Virus record (IMG/VR): IMGVR_UViG_3300044798_000675
Span: 1-37,941 of that record
Reading direction: 5' to 3' (one strand)
DNA from: a virus
DNA length: 37,941 bases
Positions 29,161 to 36,657 of the stretch are shown one piece after another. How positions within the stretch are numbered: the first letter of the stretch is position 1; each line of letters starts with the position of its first letter. A program made the translations under genes and the position numbers. A model generated the notes under the pieces. It made no database searches. It was not told the DNA's origin and saw only the letters and a list, made by a program, of their open reading frames with translations.

Positions 29161-31974
29161 ATGATTCCGACCACCGTCGATGACCTCCCGGTTTATCTCC
29201 TCACCGCCCCGCCCAACTGGCGCGAGCAGGTGTCGGCGAAGTTTGCCGTCAAACTGATCCGGGACGCCGGCCTGTCGAATCGCGAGGCCCGGCGCGCACT
29301 TGCCAGCGAGACCCTTTGCACGCTGACCTATACGCCGGTGATTGAGGGCTCCGAGGCCCGCGATCTGCGCGCCGCCTTGCGCGCCTATGATAACCGCCCG
29401 GTGCTTGTGCCGTTCTGGCCGGCCGAGCAGTTGCTCAGTGATCTCGATGATTCGATCTGGGCCGGAGGCCTGCGGGTGTTCTATGAACCCGACTGGTCGG
29501 CCTGGCAGATCCTCGCTGATGCCACCGCGCCTGATTCCTTCACGCCATCGGCCGACTGTCTCACCGCGCCGGCCCTCTGGGGCAAGTTCACGGATCTGCC
29601 CAATCCCGATGCGCTCACCGATGACGCACTGCGCGGCAAGTTCTCCCTGATCGAAACCGGCCTGGCCGGCTACGCGATCCGGCCGGCCTCGACGGAGACG
29701 ACGTCGGGCCCCGTCATTGCCGGCAGTGCCCGGCCATTGCTGCCGGTCCAGCCCAATTGGGCGCATGCCGTGACTGCGGGCGGCATCGATCTGCGCGTCG
29801 AGCAGGAACAGACCGGCTACGGCCGCGCACCCTCGGAAAACTATGTGGCCCAGTCCGCGCGCCGGCGGCACAAGGTCACGGTCACCGCCGAGGGTGCCGA
29901 GATCGGCGCCATGCTCGCGCTTTTCCGTGCGGTCCGCGGCCACGTCGGCGCCTGGTGGGTGCCCGGCGTCTACACCGAATCGGTCCTGGCCGCGCCGGCC
30001 GCGGTCGACGCGACTGAGATCCAGCTCACCGATGCAGCGGCACTCGTGGGCGAGTGGGGCCTGGCGCTCGATCGGGGCGATGGGGTGATCCAAGCCCGGC
30101 ACATTGCCAGCCGCGTTGGTGCCCTGCTGACGATCGATCCTGCGCTCACCGTGGCGTTGCCCGTGTGTTCGCCGGTGCAGGAATTGCTGCTCTGCCGGCT
30201 GGTGGCGGACAATCTCACGTTCAGGTTCATCATGCCGGAATGCGCGGAGATCGATATCGAGGTGATCGAGCTGCCCACGGAAACCGTCGTTCCCCCGGGC
30301 GAGACGACCGGCGAGACGATCGGCGATCTCGGCGGCAAATGGTGGGGTTACGTCGTCACGGATGGCGTCACCACCTGGCGCTTCACGTCCTATGACATCG
30401 AGGTCGACGCGGGCGAAACGCTCGGCGTCTTCGAGCCGCGGCCGATCGACCATGGCGACATCACGATGGAGATCAACCTGGCGAGGCACGACGTCGATCT
30501 CACGGTCGGCTGGTGGTCCGGCAACCCCTTCTGGCGGGCGAAACTCGATGCGCTGACCTACGCTCCGGGCAAGGCGAATCTCCCGGCTCCGCCGCTCACC
30601 GTACAGATTTACGAGGGCACGATCGCGGATCCCTCCGCGGCGGAGCTCATCTTCACCGGACGGGCGAAGAAGCCGAAATTCAACGGCGCGAAATGCACCT
30701 GCGCCGTCGCCGGCCTGACGGCGCTCCTGGACGTCAAGGGGCCGATCCAGACCGTGGGCCCGCGCTGCTGGGTGCCGCTCTATTCCCAGCTCTGCGGCCT
30801 GGATCGCGACGATCTCGGCATGGACGTCGACTATCATGGGAAAGATGAAAACGGAGCGCTCCTCTTCGGTGTGCCCGGCAACACCGCCTTCCCGGCCACG
30901 CCTGCCGATCACTTCCGCTTCGGCTACGCCGAGCGCACGCTCTCCGATGGCACGAAGCGACGCTTCACCATCGTCCGTTCCGACGCGCCGGCCGACGTCG
31001 AGCGCGGCGCGCTCATCGGGTTCCCGGGCAATGTCGACGCGACCCGGAAATATCTCAAGCGGACGACCTCGGGCACGACCCACACCGGCATCTGGAGCCT
31101 CGCGGCCTGCCCCTATGACCACGGCCATGGCGGCGTGGTCAATCTCGCCTCTTCCGGGCACAATGACACTTATGGCGATTGGACCGCGGTCGGGACGATG
31201 ACGATCACGCCCGATGACGATTTTCTGCATGCCCACATCACGATCTCCGGACTCAGTGCCACGCTGAACGGAAATGCGACGTCCGTCTGGGCGGTGATCT
31301 GGGGCAACCAACTGGGCAATGGGACGCACGGCCCGTTCGACTGGGACAGCTTCGAACTCGTCGACATTGGGCTGAAGCTTGTTTCGAACCAATGGGATCA
31401 GGGTTTCTACGCCCTCGTCCTTCCGGATTATCCCTGGGGTGCGCTCTTCCCGCTGCTCTCGGAGCGCGACGTCTTCGACAAGGTCGAGACCTACAACGAG
31501 GACAACGAGGTCGGGACCGTCGACAATTCGGTGCATGCTCAGCAGGCCTTCGGCGACTGGCCGCTGGCCAGCGGCGGCGATGAATCGACGCCGGCGGTCG
31601 TGCCGTCCGGAGCGGCGGCGGATGACGTCGTGATCACGCAGGAAACCAGGACCTGGGCCGGCAAGAATCAGTGCATCCAGACGGGATCCGGTCCCACGCG
31701 TTACACGAAGATCGATGGCGAAATCGTCGAGGAACTCTCCGAGGAGAACACCACGCTCCGGATCAAATATAGCACCCTGGCCATCGCCGTCCTCGGCACC
31801 CCGCCCGATTCGCCCGAGTCCGGCTGGCGGCTGCTGCCCGGCTGCGACAAGTCCTATGAGCGCTGCAAGGCGCTCGGCAACGGCGACAATTTCCGGGGTT
31901 TCCCGCATTTCCCGAAGACGAATCCGGCCCTGATGCCGATCACCCAGGACACGCCCTCGACCGGCAAGAAATGA
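29161..31974 (+). CDS. Distal tail protein fused to a BR0599/DUF2163-like module
   Basis: A 937-residue, beta-rich protein. The N-terminal half (MIPTTVDDLPVYLLTAPPNW to about residue 380, with repeated LLPVQPNWAHAVTAGG-type segments) resembles distal-tail/DUF2460-like proteins. The C-terminal half contains a DUF2163/phage_BR0599 pattern ending in GCDKSYERCKALGNGDNFRG and FPHFPKTNP (about residues 893-920). In gene-transfer-agent and related tails these are two separate genes (the g12/g13 positions), followed by an NlpC/P60 peptidase and the hub, as here. It is probably the ring at the tail tip to which hub and fibres attach. A region around residues 690-740 (THTGIWSLAACPYDHGHGGV) looks like an inserted lectin-like beta domain. 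Confidence 0.7.
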   Translation: MIPTTVDDLPVYLLTAPPNWREQVSAKFAVKLIRDAGLSNREARRALASETLCTLTYTPVIEGSEARDLRAALRAYDNRPVLVPFWPAEQLLSDLDDSIWAGGLRVFYEPDWSAWQILADATAPDSFTPSADCLTAPALWGKFTDLPNPDALTDDALRGKFSLIETGLAGYAIRPASTETTSGPVIAGSARPLLPVQPNWAHAVTAGGIDLRVEQEQTGYGRAPSENYVAQSARRRHKVTVTAEGAEIGAMLALFRAVRGHVGAWWVPGVYTESVLAAPAAVDATEIQLTDAAALVGEWGLALDRGDGVIQARHIASRVGALLTIDPALTVALPVCSPVQELLLCRLVADNLTFRFIMPECAEIDIEVIELPTETVVPPGETTGETIGDLGGKWWGYVVTDGVTTWRFTSYDIEVDAGETLGVFEPRPIDHGDITMEINLARHDVDLTVGWWSGNPFWRAKLDALTYAPGKANLPAPPLTVQIYEGTIADPSAAELIFTGRAKKPKFNGAKCTCAVAGLTALLDVKGPIQTVGPRCWVPLYSQLCGLDRDDLGMDVDYHGKDENGALLFGVPGNTAFPATPADHFRFGYAERTLSDGTKRRFTIVRSDAPADVERGALIGFPGNVDATRKYLKRTTSGTTHTGIWSLAACPYDHGHGGVVNLASSGHNDTYGDWTAVGTMTITPDDDFLHAHITISGLSATLNGNATSVWAVIWGNQLGNGTHGPFDWDSFELVDIGLKLVSNQWDQGFYALVLPDYPWGALFPLLSERDVFDKVETYNEDNEVGTVDNSVHAQQAFGDWPLASGGDESTPAVVPSGAAADDVVITQETRTWAGKNQCIQTGSGPTRYTKIDGEIVEELSEENTTLRIKYSTLAIAVLGTPPDSPESGWRLLPGCDKSYERCKALGNGDNFRGFPHFPKTNPALMPITQDTPSTGKK

Positions 31975-32429
31975 CACCCTTCTTCCATTCGCCGGATCGG
32001 ATCGCCGCCCTCGAGGCCGCCGCGGCCGACTGGCTGGGTACTCCCTACGTCCAGAGCGGCGCTGTGAAGGGCAGCGGCGCGAGCTGCCATCGGCTCGCCG
32101 GCGCCGTGCTCCGGGAAGCCGGCATGCCGTTGCCCGAGATCCCCGAGCGCGGCCTCACGCGCATGTGCGAGTACCGCGGGGCGATGCGCGCCTGGCTCGA
32201 CGGCCACCCGGAGCATTTCGCGCCGGTGGCGCTCGAGGCCCTGCAGCCGGGCGATGTGCTGCTCTGCCAGGTCGGCATCGGCCACATCGGCCTCTTCGTC
32301 GGCGATCCGGGCGCGCGCGTCCTGCAGGTCCTGCGCAACCGGCCGGCGCAGTTCGTCTGTCTCAATGATCCCCAGGTGCGCCGGTACGTCCAGTCGGCCT
32401 ACCGGCCGCTTGAAACCTCCCCGTCATGA
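31971..32429 (+). CDS. NlpC/P60-like tail peptidase
   Basis: The 152-residue product has the layout of phage tail-tip NlpC/P60 enzymes: an opening WLGTPYVQSG, a catalytic Cys in GASCHRLAGAVLREAG (Cys39), and a catalytic His in QVGIGHIGLFVG (His105). The usual Asp before the Cys is Ser here. It would cut peptide bonds in peptidoglycan so that the tail can pass during DNA injection. It overlaps the tail-tip gene before (ATGA) and the small gene after. Gene order (BR0599-like, NlpC/P60, hub) strongly supports the call. Confidence 0.85.
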   Translation: MTPFFHSPDRIAALEAAAADWLGTPYVQSGAVKGSGASCHRLAGAVLREAGMPLPEIPERGLTRMCEYRGAMRAWLDGHPEHFAPVALEALQPGDVLLCQVGIGHIGLFVGDPGARVLQVLRNRPAQFVCLNDPQVRRYVQSAYRPLETSPS

Positions 32430-32635
32430 GCAAGGGCCACGTCGACCAGACTCCCGCGCCATCGCAGACCGACGTCGTCTCGGCCTATGATGAATCGTTC
32501 GCCGTCAGCGAAGATGGACGTCCGGTGCCATGGGGGCGGGGAGAGTTCAAAGTCTCGGGTCGCTACGTCATCTGCCCGTTCTATGGCCAGCGGACCTGGC
32601 AGGAGCCTGCGAAATCATCAGGGAAGGGGAAGTAA
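32426..32635 (+). CDS. Small tail-tip-associated protein
   Basis: A 69-residue product (MSKGHVDQTPAPSQTDVVSA) with a short beta core (GEFKVSGRYVICPFYGQRTW) and a Lys/Ser tail. It is coupled to the peptidase gene (ATGA at 32426) and followed after nine bases by the hub gene. It may be a small adaptor in the tail tip. No family is recognised. Confidence 0.55.
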   Translation: MSKGHVDQTPAPSQTDVVSAYDESFAVSEDGRPVPWGRGEFKVSGRYVICPFYGQRTWQEPAKSSGKGK

Positions 32636-32644
32636 CCCCGCGCC

Positions 32645-34711
32645 ATGGGCTCATCAAACAAAGGCGGTTCAGCGGGCACGAAGCACGTCAACGGCACGAT
32701 CGCGTGCCTGATCGGCCGCGGACCGCTCTATGGCCTGAAGACGATCCTGCTCAACGCCGAGCAGGTCTGGACCGGCCCGATCTATCGCGCGACGTCCACC
32801 AACCCCGTCAATTTATCGACGAAATACGGCACGATCCGACTCTATTGGGGCACCGAAGATCAGCCGGCCGACGCGACGCTCAACGAATACGAGGAGCATC
32901 GTCCCATGAAGGGAGATGCCTATATCGTCCTCGTCGATTTCGACCACGGCCAGTCGACCACGGCCTATAACGCCGAGTTCATCGGCCTGGCCGCGCCGGC
33001 GCAGTCGGTCATCACCGGGGCCGCGGCTGCCGAATCCCTCGATGGCGCGATGACGGTCAACCCCATCGTGGCCGCGGCCGAGATCCTCACCTCGCCCGCC
33101 TGGCTCGGCCTGCCTGATGACGCCCTGGTCGCCGAGACCTTCCAGGCCGTCGCCGATGCGGTGCAGGCGGAGATCCCGGCCGGCGCCCCGGCGGGGAGGT
33201 CCGCCGCGGCGGTCTCGCCGCTTTATGGTGACGCCACGGAGACCCGTGGTGCGCTCGCCGATCTCGCCGAGCTGGCCGATGCCTGGCTGCGCAGCCGGTA
33301 TGACGGCAAGATCGAATGCGGTCTCTGGCGGCGCGACGGGAATCCTCCAAGCGTGACGACGATCACCTATGACGATCTATCGGAATTTCCCGAGGATATG
33401 CTGGAAGATAATGACGAGGCGCCCAATTCTTTCGCGGTCGAGTTCGTCGATTCGGAGGCGCTGCACAAGGACGCGAAGATCACGGTCGATGACAACGCGC
33501 GGATCCTCGACGATCAGGCGCTCCGCCGGCAGACGCTGAGCCGCCCCTTCCTGATCACCTACGACCAGGCCCTGCGGGCCGGGGAAGAGGCGCTCCGCAA
33601 GGCCCTGGCGGGCGGCCATTGGGCCGCCAGCGTGCGCTTTGGCAAGGCCGTCACCCCGGAAGGCGCGATGCTGCTGCCCGGAGACTATCTCCAGGTGCCG
33701 ATTTCCGAGCCCGGCGAGACCGTGGTGACGCGGCTCATCCGCATCACGAAGGTCGTGCGGCCGAAGAACGCCACGTCTCCGGTGCAGATCGAGGGCGATT
33801 TCGATCTGCGGGCCGCTCCGGGTTCATCCGTGGTCGCCGCCGGGACGGGCGCTGCACAAAATGGCAGTGCCCTGCCTCCGGTGGCGCTTTCGCGGATCCT
33901 CGCCCTGCCGGCGTCGGTGGTCGGTGCGACGCCGCCCATCCATGCGCTCGCCTGCCGGCCGGCCGACCTGGCGCTCGGCGTCGACGTCTTCTATGATGAT
34001 TCCACCGGCGGGGATTTTCCCGCGGTGGGCCGCCAGCCCGCCTTCGCCCTGCCGGTTTCGCTTGCGCTCAGTTTCGGCGCCGCGGCGGCGACCGTCCGCG
34101 TCAAGCTGCTGCCGGCCGGTGCGAACGGCGAAAGCTACCGGCGCGACGACAACCTGCTCCGCGATTGGACCGGGGGATTGACCGAGGGCCGAAACGACGA
34201 GCTCGTTCTCGTGCTGCTCAAAAAGGAGGTCGGCGGCTTGATCTCCCGCCAGGGCGGCGGCCTGCTCGAGTACCTCGAGGTTTTGTCGATCGCCGGCGCC
34301 CCGACCCTGGTGGCCACCGACACGTTCGATGTGCCGGTCCTGCGCGGCCGGCTCGGCACCACGGCGCTCGATTTCACCGCCGGAGACTTCCCGGATGCCT
34401 GGAGCACCTATGAGGGCTGGATCATCTCGCGCCGGCTGCTGACCGCGCTCACGCATGCGGACTTCAATGCCATGCTGGCGAGCGGCGATCCGGGTTATTT
34501 CCGGCTCGGCGCTTACTCCGCCCGGGCGCTCTATTCGCCGGCCGCCGCCTGGGCCGAGCGGGAGGCCCGTGAGACCGCCGAGCTGCCTCTCGCCGAATTT
34601 GCCGGCCAGCCGGACGATTCCACCTGGGTGCCCGAAGCGGAGTACAGCCTGCCGGCCGGCCTCGCCACCGTGCCGGTCGTCGGCGGTGGCACCTATGACG
34701 ATCTGCCATGA
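32645..34711 (+). CDS. Tail hub/central tip protein (gpJ or GTA g15-like, putative)
   Basis: The 688-residue product begins MGSSNKGGSAGTKHVNGTIA and is beta-rich. Blocks such as GPLYGLKTILLNAEQVWTGP and TKYGTIRLYWGTEDQPADAT fit the N-terminus of phage hub proteins. A later baseplate-like region (LARGEEALRKALAGG-type helix; GAMLLPGDYLQVPISEPGET) and C-terminal beta domains follow. It lies directly after the peptidase gene, the usual place for the host-contacting hub. It is shorter than the typical lambda gpJ, so part of the receptor-binding function may lie in the small genes that follow. Confidence 0.7.
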   Translation: MGSSNKGGSAGTKHVNGTIACLIGRGPLYGLKTILLNAEQVWTGPIYRATSTNPVNLSTKYGTIRLYWGTEDQPADATLNEYEEHRPMKGDAYIVLVDFDHGQSTTAYNAEFIGLAAPAQSVITGAAAAESLDGAMTVNPIVAAAEILTSPAWLGLPDDALVAETFQAVADAVQAEIPAGAPAGRSAAAVSPLYGDATETRGALADLAELADAWLRSRYDGKIECGLWRRDGNPPSVTTITYDDLSEFPEDMLEDNDEAPNSFAVEFVDSEALHKDAKITVDDNARILDDQALRRQTLSRPFLITYDQALRAGEEALRKALAGGHWAASVRFGKAVTPEGAMLLPGDYLQVPISEPGETVVTRLIRITKVVRPKNATSPVQIEGDFDLRAAPGSSVVAAGTGAAQNGSALPPVALSRILALPASVVGATPPIHALACRPADLALGVDVFYDDSTGGDFPAVGRQPAFALPVSLALSFGAAAATVRVKLLPAGANGESYRRDDNLLRDWTGGLTEGRNDELVLVLLKKEVGGLISRQGGGLLEYLEVLSIAGAPTLVATDTFDVPVLRGRLGTTALDFTAGDFPDAWSTYEGWIISRRLLTALTHADFNAMLASGDPGYFRLGAYSARALYSPAAAWAEREARETAELPLAEFAGQPDDSTWVPEAEYSLPAGLATVPVVGGGTYDDLP

Positions 34712-35082
34712 GCACGCCCGTCCCCACCAAGGAATCGATCGTGCCGCGCTATGGCACGGAGGCGAAGCGCATCGAGAAAGCCGCGCAGATCCTCAATGGC
34801 GAGCTGCATCAGACGAGCGACCAGGGCCGGCTTTTCATCAAGAACGCCCTCGTGAGCGGCGGCCTCTACCTTGGACTCGTGGCCGATGAGGCCGCCCGGC
34901 TGGCGCTCGATGAAAACGATCCCCACGGTTGCTGGCCTGGTGATGTCTGCGAGCAGGTGGCGCCCGTCGGAGTCTTTCGCTGCATAGCTAATCACGGTGC
35001 CGATGCGGCGGACTGGATTTCCATCGGCGGCGGCGGCGGCAGCACGGTGGATTCCCTCGACATCCGATTCTATGGAAACTGA
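34708..35082 (+). CDS. Small tail-end protein, unknown
   Basis: A 124-residue product with a helical N-terminus (YGTEAKRIEKAAQILNGELH), a beta core (CWPGDVCEQVAPVGVFRCIA) and a Gly-rich hinge (ISIGGGGGSTVDSLDIRFYG) near the end. It overlaps the hub stop (ATGA). Probably an accessory of the tail tip; no known family. Confidence 0.6.
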   Translation: MSTPVPTKESIVPRYGTEAKRIEKAAQILNGELHQTSDQGRLFIKNALVSGGLYLGLVADEAARLALDENDPHGCWPGDVCEQVAPVGVFRCIANHGADAADWISIGGGGGSTVDSLDIRFYGN

Positions 35083-35085
35083 CCC

Positions 35086-35448
35086 ATGACAACGCTACAT
35101 GCATCTTTACTCACCGATCTGGTCGTCCCGCTGGCGGCGGCGGACGCGGTCATCTGCGTCAACCCGGCCAACACCCGGACCTTCATCCAGGCGATTTGCC
35201 TGCACAACTCGGGGGACACGCTGCAGGTCGGCGCCATCTACCTCGTCAAGCACAACGGCGCCGCCGAAGGTGCGGCGGCGAAGGCGAATCGCGTTTTCTA
35301 CTTTTCCCTTGGGCCGAACGCCACCATCGATCGAAAGATCCCCGGCCTCGGCTGGGTGCTGATGAGCGAGCATGACTCCCTGCGGGGATTTTCGACCACC
35401 GCCAATGAGGTCAACGTGACCCTGAGCGGTGAGGTCGCCACGACATGA
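35086..35448 (+). CDS. Small beta-rich tail-end protein, unknown
   Basis: A 120-residue, beta-sandwich-like product (ICLHNSGDTLQVGAIYLVKH; GLGWVLMSEHDSLRGFSTTA; NEVNVTLSGEVATT). This type of strand pattern is common for small receptor-contact or decoration proteins. It is close to both neighbours: three bases after the stop of 34708-35082 and overlapping the next gene by ATGA. Confidence 0.6.
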   Translation: MTTLHASLLTDLVVPLAAADAVICVNPANTRTFIQAICLHNSGDTLQVGAIYLVKHNGAAEGAAAKANRVFYFSLGPNATIDRKIPGLGWVLMSEHDSLRGFSTTANEVNVTLSGEVATT

Positions 35449-35777
35449 GTTTCCAGCTCTACAACAATAAGGTGCCCAACCTCGGGCTGCACGGCGGCGA
35501 GCCTCCGGAGTCGGACCTGTATGTGCCGGGCACGGGCGAGGACGTGGTCACGCGGGAGTCGAACGAGAACTTCCAGCAATATCCGGCCGGCAACTATGCG
35601 TCACTGAGCGGCCTCGATGCCCACGGCCGCTTGCAATTTCCCTTCATCTACATGGTGGGCGGCCTCGACCACCTACGCTCCTCGCACGACTTCCAGAACG
35701 AGTCGGACGGCAACCACAGCTCCCTCAGCGGCGGCGTCGGCTGGGTGGGCGACATCCAGATCGTGACGCCCACCTGA
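35445..35777 (+). CDS. Small tail-end protein with an internal repeat
   Basis: A 110-residue product in which a short motif appears twice: NENFQQYPAGNYASLSG at about residues 39-55 and HDFQNESDGNHSSLSG near 80-95. This is a sign of internal duplication. The rest is beta-like. No family is recognised. It probably belongs to the host-contact end of the particle. Confidence 0.6.
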   Translation: MSFQLYNNKVPNLGLHGGEPPESDLYVPGTGEDVVTRESNENFQQYPAGNYASLSGLDAHGRLQFPFIYMVGGLDHLRSSHDFQNESDGNHSSLSGGVGWVGDIQIVTPT

Positions 35778-35788
35778 CCCCTCCTCCC

Positions 35789-36520
35789 ATGGCCGGCAAC
35801 ATCAAGGTCGTCACCGTCAACACCACCGACAAGGTCGGCATCCTCAACGCCCGCAACGCGCTCTTCGGCCGGACGCAGCTCGGCTCGGATTATCTGGGGG
35901 CCGTGATGGGCATGTTCTACACCTTCGTGCCGCTGGCCAGCGACGATCTGGCCTGCGTCAATGAGAGCATCCTCCCGGCCAGCTACCTCGACTGGTTTAC
36001 GATCGGACTGAAAAATCACGCCAACGCCGAGCCGCCCGGCAAGGCCGGCTCCCAGTTCGTCGGATTCTGCAATACGTTGGACACGGCCACCAACCTCGTC
36101 CTCGCCAAGAACGACGTCGCCAGCGGCTCGCTGACCCCCAACACCCGTGCCTACGTCGTCTCCTGCAATGGCGCCACCACTCTCACCGCGATCAACACCG
36201 GTCTGTCCATTCAATTTCCGATCTTCTCCGCCACCAACGTCAACGCCTTCTTCGGCCTGAAGATCACGGTGCAAAATTACGGGCTGTCCACCCAGACGAT
36301 CACCGTGGCCTACCTGCATGCCATCGGACCGCAGACCGATGTCAGTTCCGCGGCCCTGCGCACCGCCTGCTTCAACACGACGCCCGGCACCGCCCGCGTC
36401 CTCAACTGGTTCGCCGGCGGCGTGGCCCTGCCTTTGCCGGAAGCCTTCTGGGTCCTCAGTCCGTTCAACAACAACCGGCTCCGCGTCACCAACATCGATG
36501 CCTGGCGGATCGCTGCCTGA
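35789..36520 (+). CDS. Putative receptor-binding or tail-end protein
   Basis: A 243-residue, beta-rich product (MAGNIKVVTVNTTDKVGILN, then FFGLKITVQNYGLSTQTITV). Few charged residues and many Thr/Asn suggest an exposed jelly-roll-like domain. It is the last rightward gene, where receptor-binding proteins often lie. Its leader is pyrimidine-rich without a Shine-Dalgarno. No family is recognised, so receptor binding is only inferred from position. Confidence 0.6.
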   Translation: MAGNIKVVTVNTTDKVGILNARNALFGRTQLGSDYLGAVMGMFYTFVPLASDDLACVNESILPASYLDWFTIGLKNHANAEPPGKAGSQFVGFCNTLDTATNLVLAKNDVASGSLTPNTRAYVVSCNGATTLTAINTGLSIQFPIFSATNVNAFFGLKITVQNYGLSTQTITVAYLHAIGPQTDVSSAALRTACFNTTPGTARVLNWFAGGVALPLPEAFWVLSPFNNNRLRVTNIDAWRIAA

Positions 36521-36533
36521 TTCCCCCATCATT

Positions 36534-36553
36534 TTCCGCCTAGCCGGGCGGAA
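36534..36553. terminator. Small hairpin after the last tail gene
   Basis: TTCCGCC (36534-36540) pairs with GGCGGAA (36547-36553) around a six-base loop, 14 bases after the stop of the last rightward gene. No T run follows, so it is a weak terminator candidate at most. The rest of 36521-36658 contains no gene that I can support. Confidence 0.35.
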
Positions 36554-36657
36554 CGCGCCTGATTGTTCGGGCTCTCATCAGCCTGCCTTGAGGGGCGCGA
36601 GTAATACCTCGGGGGTTAATACGGCCGCCGGCGGGCGCCGCAATGGTGAGACCGCCC

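Noticed and set aside
29110-31977. A 955-codon leftward open frame opposite the tail-tip gene
   Set aside because: The composition is Arg/Gly/Asp-rich with no domain pattern. It matches the antisense of a real high-GC gene exactly.
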